From the NCBI RefSeq assembly GCF_004011505.1, contig NZ_SAUN01000001.1, forward strand, positions 7,901,501 to 7,965,500: DNA of 64,000 bases, given 5' to 3'. Below are positions 8,076-18,610 of the stretch, in pieces. The notes beneath the pieces are model-generated. The model saw only the letters and a program-made list of their open reading frames with translations, was not told where the DNA came from and made no database searches. Numbering within the stretch: position 1 is the stretch's first letter; each line of letters opens with the position of its first letter. Source of the stretch: Nonomuraea polychroma (GTDB lineage Bacteria; Actinomycetota; Actinomycetes; Streptosporangiales; Streptosporangiaceae). Made by a program: the position numbers and the translations under genes.

Positions 8076-10289
8076 ATGCACGACTGCGACACGCTCCGTA
8101 CGACCGCGCTCGACCTGCTCACCGGCGGCGACATCGACGTCTCCGACCCCGTCCTCGCCGCACCGCTGGCCAGGCTGAGCGAGACGGCAGGCCGGCGGCT
8201 GGCCGCGATGTCGCCGGAGCTGACCTGGCCCGACCTGCCCCTGGACGGCAGCCCGGGCAACGTGACCGGCAGCTACGGCCGCCTGCGGCGGATCGCCACG
8301 GCGTGGGCCACGCCGGGCACCGCGCAGCACGGCGACGACGCCGTCGCGGCACGCGTGGTGGCGGCGCTCGACCTGCTCTACGAGCGCCACTACCACGAGC
8401 GGCTCCCGGAGACGGGCAACTGGTGGTTCTGGGAGATCGGCACGCCCATGGAGCTGAGCCGGACATGCGTGCTGCTCGGGGACCGGCTCGACGCCGGCAG
8501 GCTGGAGGCGTACCTGGGGGCGATCGACCGGTTCTGCCCGGACGCCGGCCGCCGCGCCGGCAACCCCGCGATATGCGAGGCCGGGGCGAACCGGGCGGAC
8601 AAGGCCTTCATCGTCGCGTTACGCGGCGTGGCCGGGCGCAGCGCCGCCAAGCTGGCCGCGGCCCGCGACGGGCTGTCGGACGTGCGGGGCGGCGTGTTCC
8701 ACTACGTCGAGTCCGGCGACGGGTTCTACCGCGACGGGTCGTTCATCCAGCACGGGAACGTCGCCTACACGGGCTCGTACGGGCTGTCCCTGCTCATCGC
8801 GGTCGCCGGCACGCTGGCGCTGCTCGACGGGTCGCCTTGGGAGGTGACCGATCCCGGGCGGCAGGTGGTGCTGGACGCGGTCGAGCGGTCCTTCGCCCCG
8901 TTCGTGCACGATGGGCTGCTCATGGACACCGTGCGGGGCCGGGCGGCCACCCGCCAGAGATTCTCCGACCGCGTGGCCGGGCACGCCGCGATCGGCGCCG
9001 TGTTGCTGCTCGCGCGGTGCGCGCCGGAGCCGTACCGTCGCCGGTTCGCCGGGCTCGCCAAGGGGTGGATCGAGCGCGGCGGCAGCCACTCCTACCTGGA
9101 GCAGGCGGACGTGCCGGAGACGCGGCGGGCGGTCGCGGTGCTGGGCGACAAGACCATCGACGCCACGCCGGGGCCGATGGGGCACTTCGTGTTCCCGTCC
9201 ATGGACCGGGTGGTGCATCGGCGGCCCGGCTGGTCGTTCGCGATCAGCCTGTCGTCGCGGCGGGTCGCCGCCTACGAAGCGATCAACGAGGAGAACCTGC
9301 ACGGCTGGTACGCCGGCGACGGCATGACCTACCTCTACACGGGCGACCTGGGCCAGTTCGGCGAGGACTTCTGGCCGACGGTGAACCCGTACCGGCTGCC
9401 GGGCACCACGGTCGACACCCGCGAGCGCGAGGACCTGTCGTTCCGCGCCTACTGCCCCGGCAACGTGTGGGCCGGCGGCGCGGTCCTCGACGGCCGGTAC
9501 GGCGCCGCCGCCATGGAGTTGGGCTGCGACGGGGTGGGTCCGCGGGCACGCAAGTCCTGGTTCTGCCTGGACACGGCCGTGGTGGCGCTGGGCAGCGGCA
9601 TCACCGGCGCCGGCGGCCACTCCGTCGAGACCGTGGTGGAGAACCGCGCCACGGACGCGGAGCCGTACCTGGGGGACGGCTGGGCGCACCTGCCGGGGGT
9701 CGGCGGCTACGTGATGGACGGGGCGCGGACCCTGGTGGAGAGGCGCACGGCCACGTGGCGCGACATCAACAAGGGCGAGGACACGCACGGCACTGCACGT
9801 CCCGTCACGCGGCGCTACGTGACCATCTGGTTCGACCACGGCGTCGACCCCCTGGACGCGTCCTACGCCTACGTGCTGCTGCCCAACGCCTCGCGCGAGC
9901 GCACGAGGGCCTTCCGCGGGTCGCGTCCCGTGCGGGTGGTGGCCAACACGCCGCTGGTGCAGGCCGTGCGGACGCGCGGGCTGCTGGCGGCCACGTTCTG
10001 GGCGGCGGGCGAGGCCGACGGCGTCCGCGTGGACGCCCCCTGCGCGCTGCTCGTGCGGCGGGCGGGCGGGCGGATCTTCCTCGCCGTGGCCGATCCGAGC
10101 CGGACGGCGGACGTCGTGACCGTGACGCTCGACCGGCCGGCGCGCGGCGTCGTCCGCGCCGACGACACCGTCTCGGTGCGCGCCGGAGCACATCCCACCG
10201 TCACCGTCGCGCTCGGCGGCTCGCTCGGGCGCACGCACACGGCCGAGCTCAGCGTGTACGCGCCACGCAGTCCTCGAGATGGTCGTTGA
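8076..10289 (+). CDS. Polysaccharide lyase family 8 (hyaluronate/chondroitin/xanthan lyase-like), no signal peptide
   Basis: A 737-residue PL8 enzyme, a family that cleaves uronic-acid polysaccharides by beta-elimination. The aromatic segment NWWFWEIGTP and a catalytic set matching streptococcal hyaluronate lyase are visible: Asn172 (GANRADK), His226 and Tyr235 (QHGNVAYTGSYG, with the same nine-residue His-Tyr spacing). The central beta-sandwich and C-terminal domains appear complete. Unlike typical secreted PL8 enzymes it begins directly at the alpha-toroid with no signal peptide, and only 12 bp separate it from the upstream gene. Its 3' end overlaps the convergent tag gene by 41 bp. Exact substrate unknown. 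Confidence 0.88.
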   Translation: MHDCDTLRTTALDLLTGGDIDVSDPVLAAPLARLSETAGRRLAAMSPELTWPDLPLDGSPGNVTGSYGRLRRIATAWATPGTAQHGDDAVAARVVAALDLLYERHYHERLPETGNWWFWEIGTPMELSRTCVLLGDRLDAGRLEAYLGAIDRFCPDAGRRAGNPAICEAGANRADKAFIVALRGVAGRSAAKLAAARDGLSDVRGGVFHYVESGDGFYRDGSFIQHGNVAYTGSYGLSLLIAVAGTLALLDGSPWEVTDPGRQVVLDAVERSFAPFVHDGLLMDTVRGRAATRQRFSDRVAGHAAIGAVLLLARCAPEPYRRRFAGLAKGWIERGGSHSYLEQADVPETRRAVAVLGDKTIDATPGPMGHFVFPSMDRVVHRRPGWSFAISLSSRRVAAYEAINEENLHGWYAGDGMTYLYTGDLGQFGEDFWPTVNPYRLPGTTVDTREREDLSFRAYCPGNVWAGGAVLDGRYGAAAMELGCDGVGPRARKSWFCLDTAVVALGSGITGAGGHSVETVVENRATDAEPYLGDGWAHLPGVGGYVMDGARTLVERRTATWRDINKGEDTHGTARPVTRRYVTIWFDHGVDPLDASYAYVLLPNASRERTRAFRGSRPVRVVANTPLVQAVRTRGLLAATFWAAGEADGVRVDAPCALLVRRAGGRIFLAVADPSRTADVVTVTLDRPARGVVRADDTVSVRAGAHPTVTVALGGSLGRTHTAELSVYAPRSPRDGR

Positions 10290-10800
10290 CCAGGCCGATG
10301 GCCTGCATCAGCGCGTAGGCCGTGGTCGGGCCGACGAACCTGAAGCCGTGCTTCTTCAGCTCCTTGGCCAGCGCCTTGGAGCCCGGCGTGGCAGCGGGCA
10401 CGTCGGCCATCGTCTTGGGCACGGGCGCGTCGGGGTCGGCGAAGCGCCACACCAGCTCCGACAGGCCGTCGGGCAGGTCGAGCGCGGCCCTGGCGTTGTT
10501 GATCGCCGCCTCGATCTTGGCGCGGTTGCGGACGATGCCCGCGTCGCCGAGCAGGCGCTCCACGTCCCGCTCGGTGTAGGCGGCCACCTTGGGGAGGGAG
10601 AAGTCGTCGAAGGCGGCGCGGAAGTTCTCCCGTTTGCGCAGGATCGTCAGCCACGACAGGCCCGACTGGAACGCTTCGAGCGCGACCCGCTCGAAGACCG
10701 CGTCGTCACCCCTGAGCGGACGGCCCCACTCCTCGTCGTGGTAGGTGAGGTACATCGGGTCCGACATGCCCGCCCAGCTGCAGCGGATGGGTTCGGTCAC
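10249..10800 (-). CDS. tag: DNA-3-methyladenine glycosylase I
   Basis: A 183-residue Tag-family base-excision glycosylase that removes 3-methyladenine. The conserved segments CSWAG, YHDEEWG and AFQSGLSW are visible, with the C-terminal metal-binding region partly diverged. GTG 10800 overlaps the stop of the upstream DivIVA-like gene as GTGA, so translation is coupled. It converges with and overlaps the PL8 gene by 41 bp. The order DivIVA-like then tag equals Rv1209-Rv1210 of M. tuberculosis. Confidence 0.93.
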   Translation of the reverse strand: MTEPIRCSWAGMSDPMYLTYHDEEWGRPLRGDDAVFERVALEAFQSGLSWLTILRKRENFRAAFDDFSLPKVAAYTERDVERLLGDAGIVRNRAKIEAAINNARAALDLPDGLSELVWRFADPDAPVPKTMADVPAATPGSKALAKELKKHGFRFVGPTTAYALMQAIGLVNDHLEDCVARTR

Positions 10801-11564
10801 GGACGCTCGTCCCGGTCCTTGCCCAGCGTCGCACGCACCGGCTCCTCGGCGGCTCCGGTTGCCTCGCCCTCCGGATCGTCCGATGCGCCGGCCGCATCCC
10901 CGGCCCCGGCCTCGTCGGCCGCCTCGTCCGGCTTCTCGTCGACGTCGTCCGGCCGGTCCGCGGCCGCTTCCCCGACGGACGACCGATCTGCGGCGTCGTC
11001 CCCGGCGGACGACTCTTCGGAGGACGTGGCCGCGCCGTTGCTCGCCGGCAGTCGCCACTCCGCGCCCTCCGGCGCATGCGCCTGCGTCACTCCCCCGTCC
11101 CAGGACACCGCCGTCCCGCTCGCCGACACGGGATCGCCCGACTCAGGCAACTCCCTGGCGGCGGCCGGCGCCTCGGGCGAGTGGTCGGTACGCAGGCCGC
11201 CTCCCGGCGCCGCGTACACCTCCTGACGCGCGTGCAGCCGACTCGACAGCAGCTCGGAGACCCGCTGCTCCAGCACCGCGATCCTGGTGTCGCGCGCGCT
11301 GATCGCGTTGGCGGCCCGGCGCAGGGTCTCATCGACGCTCGCCGTGTGATAGCCGACGAGGTTGACCGGCAGTTGGAGCGCCATGAAGTCGACCGCCGTG
11401 AGCTGCCCCGGCTCCGGCAGGTCGAGGGGCGGCACGTCCGGCGGGAACTCGGTCAGCTCACCGCCCTTGCCGAGGGAGACCAGGACCACACAGGCCAGGA
11501 TGGCGATGGCGGCGATGGCGAGTATGACCAGCACATTGGCATCGTACTCATACCATCGGGGCAT
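10797..11564 (-). CDS. Membrane-anchored DivIVA-domain protein
   Basis: A 255-residue protein with one N-terminal membrane segment (about residues 10-30), a DivIVA-like segment (LPVNLVGYHTASVDETLRR) followed by a short coiled coil (about 70-110), then an acidic Ala/Glu/Asp/Ser-rich disordered tail. DivIVA proteins mark poles and septa in actinomycetes. This is not full-length DivIVA/Wag31 but the small family found beside tag in this phylum. It is coupled by GTGA overlap to tag. Function unproven. Confidence 0.85.
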   Translation of the reverse strand: MPRWYEYDANVLVILAIAAIAILACVVLVSLGKGGELTEFPPDVPPLDLPEPGQLTAVDFMALQLPVNLVGYHTASVDETLRRAANAISARDTRIAVLEQRVSELLSSRLHARQEVYAAPGGGLRTDHSPEAPAAARELPESGDPVSASGTAVSWDGGVTQAHAPEGAEWRLPASNGAATSSEESSAGDDAADRSSVGEAAADRPDDVDEKPDEAADEAGAGDAAGASDDPEGEATGAAEEPVRATLGKDRDERP

Positions 11565-11615
11565 GAGGTCCGCACTTGCCTCAGCCAGTGTCTCTCCGGG
11601 CGGAGAGCGCCCAGG

Positions 11616-12200
11616 TCAGCCGGTGGACTCGCCGAGCTCGGCCACGCTGGGCCGGACCGGGCGGGGGCGGGACTCCAGGCGGGACAACGCCTCCTCCACC
11701 GTGGTCGTCCAGGAGATCGCGTCGAAGACCGCGGCCCTGGTGAAGCCCTCGTCGTACATGTTGCTGATCAGCTGCCTGAGCGGCTCGTACAGACCCCAGG
11801 GGTCGAGGACCACCAGCGGGCGGTCGTGGATGCCGAGGGTGCGCGCGGTCCAGATCTCGAACAGCTCCTCCAGCGTGCCGATGCCGCCGGGCAGCACGAG
11901 GAACGCGTCGGAGCGGGCGTCCATGAGGCCCTTGCGCTCGCGCATGTCGGTGGTGACGATCAGCTCGTCCGACTCCTCGTCGGCGATCTCGATGTCCACG
12001 AGGACCTGGGGGATCACGCCGATCGTGCGCCCGCCGGCCGCGCGGGCGGCCGAGGTGACGGCGCCCATGCAGGAGACGGTGGCGCCGCCGCTCACGAGGG
12101 TGTGCCCGCGCTTGGCGAGTTCGGTGCCCACCTGCCCGGCCAGCTCGATGTACTTGTCGTCGATGCGGAGGCTGGAGGCGCAGAAGACGCAGATGTTCAC
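11616..12200 (-). CDS. TIGR00730 (LOG-family) Rossmann-fold protein, short paralogue
   Basis: A 194-residue LOG-like protein. The nucleotide-binding motif PGGIGTLEELFE and the ERKGLM segment with catalytic-type Arg are present, and the glycine motif reads SGGATVSCMG. Characterised LOG enzymes release cytokinin bases from their 5'-monophosphates; the bacterial role is otherwise unclear. GTG 12200 is the likely start (MNICVFCASS) although no strong ribosome site is seen. It lies 11 bp after a longer paralogue. Confidence 0.88.
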   Translation of the reverse strand: MNICVFCASSLRIDDKYIELAGQVGTELAKRGHTLVSGGATVSCMGAVTSAARAAGGRTIGVIPQVLVDIEIADEESDELIVTTDMRERKGLMDARSDAFLVLPGGIGTLEELFEIWTARTLGIHDRPLVVLDPWGLYEPLRQLISNMYDEGFTRAAVFDAISWTTTVEEALSRLESRPRPVRPSVAELGESTG

Positions 12201-12211
12201 GGGGAGGAAGC

Positions 12212-13018
<807 letters not shown>

Positions 13019-13204
13019 GCTAGTCCCTCTCGCATGCGGCCGCTTCCGAGCCCGCGCCCCTACCCGTTCGGCGGCCTAGACTGCCTCCCGCGGGCAAAAC
13101 CCCAGGTAAGCGGGGTCGAACAGACGCGGAAAAAATCTTGAAGAAACCAGGGAACCGGATTTCGGCTAGCCCGCGTCTAATCGTCGAGGGTGCTGCTCGG
13201 GACT

Positions 13205-13250
13205 GAAAGTGGTCTTCCCCGCCAAATGGCCGGCGAGGAGGGCCACTTTC
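13205..13250 (+). terminator. Strong rho-independent-type hairpin reading on the plus strand
   Basis: Left arm 13205-13223 pairs with 13232-13250 over 19 positions with one mismatch and two G-U pairs, with an 8-nt loop, followed directly by ATTTTGTT. The T-rich tail is on the plus-strand side, yet no plus-strand gene lies upstream, which suggests an unannotated plus-strand transcript. Confidence 0.6.
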
Positions 13251-13383
13251 ATTTTGTTCCCTTTCCAGGACTCGCGGAGTGGCGATGCGTGTTGCTATGG
13301 TTACGCACGGGTGATGGACGGGGTCGAAGGCACCGGGCGACCGGGAAACGGCTCCTGGCCTGCAATCGGCCATCATCCCATCG

Positions 13384-13401
13384 CGGGCGGCGCGCCGCCC
13401 G
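13384..13401. terminator. 18-bp perfect GC palindrome downstream of dapE
   Basis: CGGGCGGCGCGCCGCCCG is a perfect dyad 73 bp beyond the dapE stop. It probably folds as a GC hairpin ending the dapDE transcript. No T-tract follows, so function as a terminator is uncertain. Confidence 0.45.
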
Positions 13402-13473
13402 GGGCGTCGTCAACCGCCCGGACGCTACGGTCGTCCGGCAGCCGGCCGGACGTTTCGAGAGCAAGCCCTTCCT

Positions 13474-14543
13474 TCAGGCAGGTGCAGTTGACTTTGCAAG
13501 CCAGTTCCACATGGCGGTCTCGCTCTCGACGATCTTCGAGAGCGAGACGTACTCGCCCTGCTGGTGCGCCAGGTTCGGATCGCCGGGGCCGTAGTTCACG
13601 GCCGGCACGTCCAGCGCGGAGAACCGGGCGACGTCCGTCCACCCCAGCTTGGCCCGCGGCGTGCCGCCGACGGCCGCGGTGAACGCCGCCGCCACCGGAT
13701 GCGTCAGCCCCGGCCTGGCTCCGGGCGCCGCGTCCACGAAGTCCACCTCGAACCCGTCGAAGACCTCACGTACGTGCTCCTGCGCCTGCTCGATCGACAG
13801 GTCGGGCGCGAACCGGTAGTTCACCGTCACCACGCACAGGTCGGGGATGACGTTGCCGGCCACGCCGCCCCGCACGCCGACCGCGTTCAGCCCTTCGTGG
13901 TATTCGAGCCCGTCCACCACCGGCCGCCGCGGCTCGTACGCGTTCAGCCGGGCCAGCACCGGCTCGATCCCGTGGATGGCGTTGACCCCGAACCACGACC
14001 TGGCGCTGTGCGCCCGCTTGCCCGTCACCCTGACGTCGGCACGCAGCGTGCCCTGGCAGCCGCCCTCGATCACGCCGTCGGTCGGCTCCATCAGCACCGC
14101 GAAGTCGGCGGCGAGCCAGTCGGCGTGATCCCTGGCCACGCGGGTGAGGCCGTTGCGCTCGGCCTCGACCTCCTCGCAGTCGTAGAAGACGTACGTCACG
14201 TCCTTGTTGGGCGCGGGCACGGTGGCCGCCAGCTTGAGCGCGACCGCCACACCGGCCTTCATGTCGGAGGTGCCGCACCCGTAGAGCAGGTCGCCCTCCA
14301 CGCGGCTGGGCAGGTTGGCGGCCACGGGCACGGTGTCGAGGTGGCCGGCGATCAGCACGCGCTCGCCGCGCCCCAGCTGGGTGCGGGCCACGACGGTCTC
14401 CCCCGACCGCTCCACCTTCAGATGCGGCAGCGCGGACAGGGCCCGCTCGACGATGTTCGCCAGCGCCCGCTCGTCGCCGCTCACCGACTCGATGTCCACG
14501 ATCGCGGCCGTGAGCGTGCGTACGTCCTGCGTCAGGTCCAGCA

Positions 14544-14544
<1 letters not shown>
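13474..14544 (-). CDS. dapE: Succinyl-diaminopimelate desuccinylase
   Basis: A 356-residue M20 metallopeptidase-family enzyme converting N-succinyl-LL-diaminopimelate to LL-DAP and succinate. The metal-binding GHLDTVP, the CGTSDMKAG segment and the EE pair in YDCEEVEAERNG are visible, followed by the dimerisation domain. The ATG at 14544 shares one base with the dapD stop (TGATG), so translation is coupled. Together with dapD and dapC in this window it completes the succinylase branch to meso-DAP and lysine. Confidence 0.95.
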
Positions 14545-15377
<833 letters not shown>

Positions 15378-15421
15378 GGCCACGGAGCTTATCCAGGCCG
15401 GGTAGGTTTTTCAGGGTGCGC

Positions 15422-16231
15422 ATGCGCTTCTCCCGTGGAGTCATCACCATCGCGATCATCGTGATCGTGCTTGCCGTGGGCATTTCCGTGGGCGTCTACC
15501 ACCTGCTGAAGAAGGCGACGCCGCTGGCGGTGCAAGATTCCTACTGCGTTGTCAACACCCCCGACGGCGTCCGTGAGCTTCACCCGGAGCAGGCGCAGAT
15601 CTCCGCCACGATCGCCGCCGTGGCGGCACGCAGGAAGCTGCCCGAGCGGGCCGTGGTCATCGCGTACGCGACCGCGATCCAGGAGTCGAAGCTCTTCAAC
15701 CTCAATCACGGCGACCGTGACTCGGTGGGCGTGTTCCAGCAGCGCGAGTCGCAGGGCTGGGGGACCAAGAAGCAGATCATGGATCCCGTCTACGCCACGA
15801 ACAAGTTCTTCGCCGCCCTGGTCAAGGTGAAGAACTATCGGAAGATCCCGCTGGCGGAGGCGGCCCAGGCGGTGCAGCGCTCGGCGGGCGGCTACGCGTA
15901 CGCGCCGCACGAGGGGGAGGCCAAGATCCTCGCCGCCGCCTTCACCGGGCGGGTGCCGCAGGCCGTGCACTGCTGGTACCCGACGACCAAGACCGCGGCG
16001 CCGCGGCCCAAGACGGCCGAGGCACGTAAGCAGCTCGCCCGGGCGCTGGGCAGCACCGCGATCATCAGCAAGAAACGCGGGTGGCTGATCGCCGCCTGGT
16101 CGGTGGCGCACGCCGAGAAGTACGCGCTGAGCCAGGTCCGCTACAGCGGCGCCACCTGGTCCAACGACTTCGAGGTGGAGGGCTGGAAGACGGGCGGCGC
16201 GTCCGGCGCCGCCCAGGTCGAGCTCTCCTAG
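15422..16231 (+). CDS. Membrane-anchored lysozyme-fold (transglycosylase-like) protein
   Basis: A 269-residue protein with an N-terminal membrane anchor (about residues 6-28) and an outer domain with the SLT-like pattern AIQESKLFNLNHGDRDSVGVFQQR, in which the Glu corresponds to the catalytic acid of lytic transglycosylases, then SQGWGT. Actinomycete relatives are often mislabelled heavy-metal transporters. Probable role in peptidoglycan cleavage (inference). ATG 15422 or GTG 15416 may be the start. It stands alone, divergent from dapD. Confidence 0.75.
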   Translation: MRFSRGVITIAIIVIVLAVGISVGVYHLLKKATPLAVQDSYCVVNTPDGVRELHPEQAQISATIAAVAARRKLPERAVVIAYATAIQESKLFNLNHGDRDSVGVFQQRESQGWGTKKQIMDPVYATNKFFAALVKVKNYRKIPLAEAAQAVQRSAGGYAYAPHEGEAKILAAAFTGRVPQAVHCWYPTTKTAAPRPKTAEARKQLARALGSTAIISKKRGWLIAAWSVAHAEKYALSQVRYSGATWSNDFEVEGWKTGGASGAAQVELS

Positions 16232-16275
16232 CCCCTTTTCCCACGAGTCCCCGGGCTCCTCCGCAAGCGGCGGTG

Positions 16276-16938
16276 TCAGGAGGCGCGGCGGACGATGGAG
16301 ATCGAGCCCGGCGGCAAGGGCTGGGCGTAGTTGGCCTTCCAGGCGCCTCCCTGGAGGCGTTCGAAGGACAGCAACCGTCCGTCGGAGGCGCGGTAGTCGG
16401 CGAAGTCGAGTAACCCGCGATCGGGATAACCGGTGTCCCCTTCACTCCGGAACGCCGCCGTCCCCCGTTCGATCGGGAAGAACTCCACACCCTCCATGAT
16501 CAGCATGCTCTTCGCCGGCACCATGCCCTGGGTGGGCACGTCGTTCCAGAGCAACACTTCCAAATGCGGCGGGTCCCCGGCACGCACCTCGACCGAGAGC
16601 CACTGGAGGCGCCGGGTGCCGTCCCGCAGCAGGTATTCGGTCCACTGGTGCCCCTGCCACGAAATGTGCATGGCACCCAGGACACGCGCGGGTGACCCGT
16701 GCACCTCGATCCGATCCCCCACCCGGATCGTGCGCGGGTCGGTGTAGTCGGTGCCGGCATGCCCCGGCACGCTGACCGGAGCCGGCATGGGGGTCTCCAT
16801 GGGAGCGACCTCGACCGCCGGCGGCGGCGTGCTCGTGCGGCCCTTCCTGTCTTGCCGCAAGGTGGCCCAGAAGGCTCCCAGCAGCAGAAGGACCAGGGCG
16901 ATGCTCAGCCCGAGTACGACCATGGAGGTCACGCTCAT
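16276..16938 (-). CDS. DUF4178 protein with one membrane segment
   Basis: A 220-residue protein: an N-terminal membrane segment (about residues 5-24), a Pro-rich linker, and a DUF4178 beta-rich domain beginning at IRVGDRIEVHG. DUF4178 proteins often occur near membrane-remodelling or polyamine genes but have no defined function. It lies between the convergent lysozyme-fold gene and dapC. Assignment is by motif resemblance only. Confidence 0.78.
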   Translation of the reverse strand: MSVTSMVVLGLSIALVLLLLGAFWATLRQDRKGRTSTPPPAVEVAPMETPMPAPVSVPGHAGTDYTDPRTIRVGDRIEVHGSPARVLGAMHISWQGHQWTEYLLRDGTRRLQWLSVEVRAGDPPHLEVLLWNDVPTQGMVPAKSMLIMEGVEFFPIERGTAAFRSEGDTGYPDRGLLDFADYRASDGRLLSFERLQGGAWKANYAQPLPPGSISIVRRAS

Positions 16939-17015
16939 CGATCAGCTCGCTCCACTCGCGGCCTGCCTCGGCGTAAGCCCTTATCGATTTATTGGCTTGC
17001 TTTTGACGGGCGATC

Positions 17016-18086
17016 CTACTGGAGCCGGCGCACCGCCGCACCGATGCGTTCGTCAGTGGCGGTGACGGCGATGCGGATGTGCCGCTCACCTGCCACTCCG
17101 TAGAACTCGCCGGGCGCGACCAAAATGCCGATTTCGGAAAGCTTGCTTACCTGGTCCCAGGCGTTCTGCCCGTTCGATGCCCAGAAGTACAGCCCTGCCG
17201 TGGAATGGTCGATGCGCCAGCCCGCCTGCTCCAGCGCGGGCCGCAGCATGGTGCGGCGGGCGGCGTAGAGCTCGCGCTGGGCGTCGGCGTGCGCGTCGTC
17301 CGCGAGCGCCGCCGTCATCGCCGCCTGTACGGGGGCCGGCATCATCATGCCCGCGTGTTTGCGGGTTTCCAGCAGCCGCTTGACCAGGACGGGATCGCCC
17401 GTCACGAACCCGGCGCGGTAGCCGGCCAGGTTGGAGCGCTTGGAGAGCGAGTGAACCGCGAGCAGCCCTTCGTGGGAGCCGCCGCAGACGTCGGGGTGGA
17501 GGATCGAGACCGGCTCCTCTTCCCAGCCGAGCTCGATGTAGCACTCGTCGGAGGCGACGATCGTGCCGCGCTCACGCGCCCAGGAGACGACCTTGCGCAG
17601 ATGCTCGGCGGGCAGCACCCGCCCGGTCGGGTTGCCGGGCGAGTTGACCCAGAGCAGGTCCACCTGCTCGGGGCCGAGCGCGAGCGTGCTGTCGGAGGCC
17701 GTGGCCACGGCCCCGGCGAGCCGGGCGCCCACGTCGTAGGTGGGGTAGGCCAGCTCGGGGAAGACCACGCGCCTGGCGCCGAGGTAGCTGGGCAGCCAGG
17801 CGACGAACTCCTTGGAGCCGACCAGCGGGAGCACGTCCTGCTGGTCGACGGTGACGCCGTGCCTGCGCCGCAGCCACCCGGCCGCGGCCTCGCGCAGCGC
17901 CTTGGTGCCGTGGGTGAAGGGGTAGCCGGGGCTGTCGGCGGCCTGGACGAGGGCGTTCCTGACGACCTCGGGCACGGAGTCGACGGGCGTGCCGACCGAG
18001 AGGTCGACGATGCCGTCGGGATGTGCGAGCGCGCGCTCCTTGTATGGCTCCAGCCGGTCCCAGGGGAAGTCGGGCAGCTTGTTCAC
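17016..18086 (-). CDS. dapC: Succinyldiaminopimelate transaminase
   Basis: A 356-residue class I/II PLP aminotransferase. The PLP-lysine site SLSKRSNLAGYRAGF, the NSPGNPTGRV motif and the C-terminal Arg region HIRIAVTA are visible. GTG 18086 is chosen for the CTGGAG site six bases upstream. In actinobacteria this enzyme, next to ferredoxin fdxA/fdxC, is assigned to the transamination step of the succinylase DAP pathway, which fits dapD and dapE nearby. Confidence 0.9.
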   Translation of the reverse strand: MNKLPDFPWDRLEPYKERALAHPDGIVDLSVGTPVDSVPEVVRNALVQAADSPGYPFTHGTKALREAAAGWLRRRHGVTVDQQDVLPLVGSKEFVAWLPSYLGARRVVFPELAYPTYDVGARLAGAVATASDSTLALGPEQVDLLWVNSPGNPTGRVLPAEHLRKVVSWARERGTIVASDECYIELGWEEEPVSILHPDVCGGSHEGLLAVHSLSKRSNLAGYRAGFVTGDPVLVKRLLETRKHAGMMMPAPVQAAMTAALADDAHADAQRELYAARRTMLRPALEQAGWRIDHSTAGLYFWASNGQNAWDQVSKLSEIGILVAPGEFYGVAGERHIRIAVTATDERIGAAVRRLQ

Positions 18087-18178
18087 GGTTCTCCAGGGTG
18101 TTGCGTTGCCGTACGAAAGCGCGCGCCAAGAGGGCGCATCCGGCACGGATGCTCCCTCATGAGGCGTATCAGAACCGG

Positions 18179-18505
18179 TTAGTGGTCCTCGCCCTGCGGC
18201 GGCAGGACGGACACCACCGGGTGGTCCTTGTCGATCTTGCCGACCTTGGAGGCTCCGCCCGGCGAGCCGAGCTCCTCGAAGAACTCCACGTTCGCCTTAT
18301 AGAAGTCCTTCCACTGCTCGGGAAGGTCGTCCTCGTAGAAAATGGCCTCGACGGGGCACACAGGCTCGCACGCGCCGCAGTCCACGCACTCGTCGGGGTG
18401 GATGTAAAGCATGCGCTCGCCCTCGTAGATGCAATCGACGGGGCACTCCTCGATGCACGCCTTGTCCAGGACGTCCACGCAAGGCTGCGCGATGACGTAG
18501 GTCAC
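18179..18505 (-). CDS. fdxA: Ferredoxin, 7Fe type
   Basis: A 108-residue low-potential ferredoxin. The N-terminal cluster motif (CVDVLDKACIEECPVDC) and the canonical CVDCGACEPVCPVEAI are visible, the usual pattern for one [3Fe-4S] and one [4Fe-4S] cluster. GTG 18505 has AAGGAG upstream. It precedes dapC in the same orientation, as Rv1177 does in M. tuberculosis. The partner redox enzyme is not evident in the window. Confidence 0.94.
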   Translation of the reverse strand: MTYVIAQPCVDVLDKACIEECPVDCIYEGERMLYIHPDECVDCGACEPVCPVEAIFYEDDLPEQWKDFYKANVEFFEELGSPGGASKVGKIDKDHPVVSVLPPQGEDH

Positions 18506-18610
18506 CTCGAGCTCCTTCTTCTCCGCACCATGGCATGAGTCTGACCGCGGTTTGCTACGCCCTAGTATTGCCGTGCTTGCCAGCTGGCCGAAACGGAGGG
18601 TGGCAAACTC

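Larger units (their letters stand above)
13019..13473. other. 455-bp intergenic region with two hairpins and no gene
   Basis: Lies between the start of the long LOG gene and the end of dapE, both on the minus strand. Short open frames here lack family features and biased third-position use. It contains a terminator-like 19-bp stem at 13205-13250 and an 18-bp perfect palindrome at 13384-13401. It must also hold the LOG promoter. Confidence 0.6.

Noticed and set aside
13080..13200. Possible riboswitch in the LOG leader
   Set aside because: The region was read against c-di-AMP (ydaO) and similar patterns; only short scattered matches were found, not the conserved core.
13019..13682. Short plus- and minus-strand frames in the LOG-dapE gap
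   Set aside because: No family resemblance, no ribosome sites and overlap with strong hairpins and dapE.
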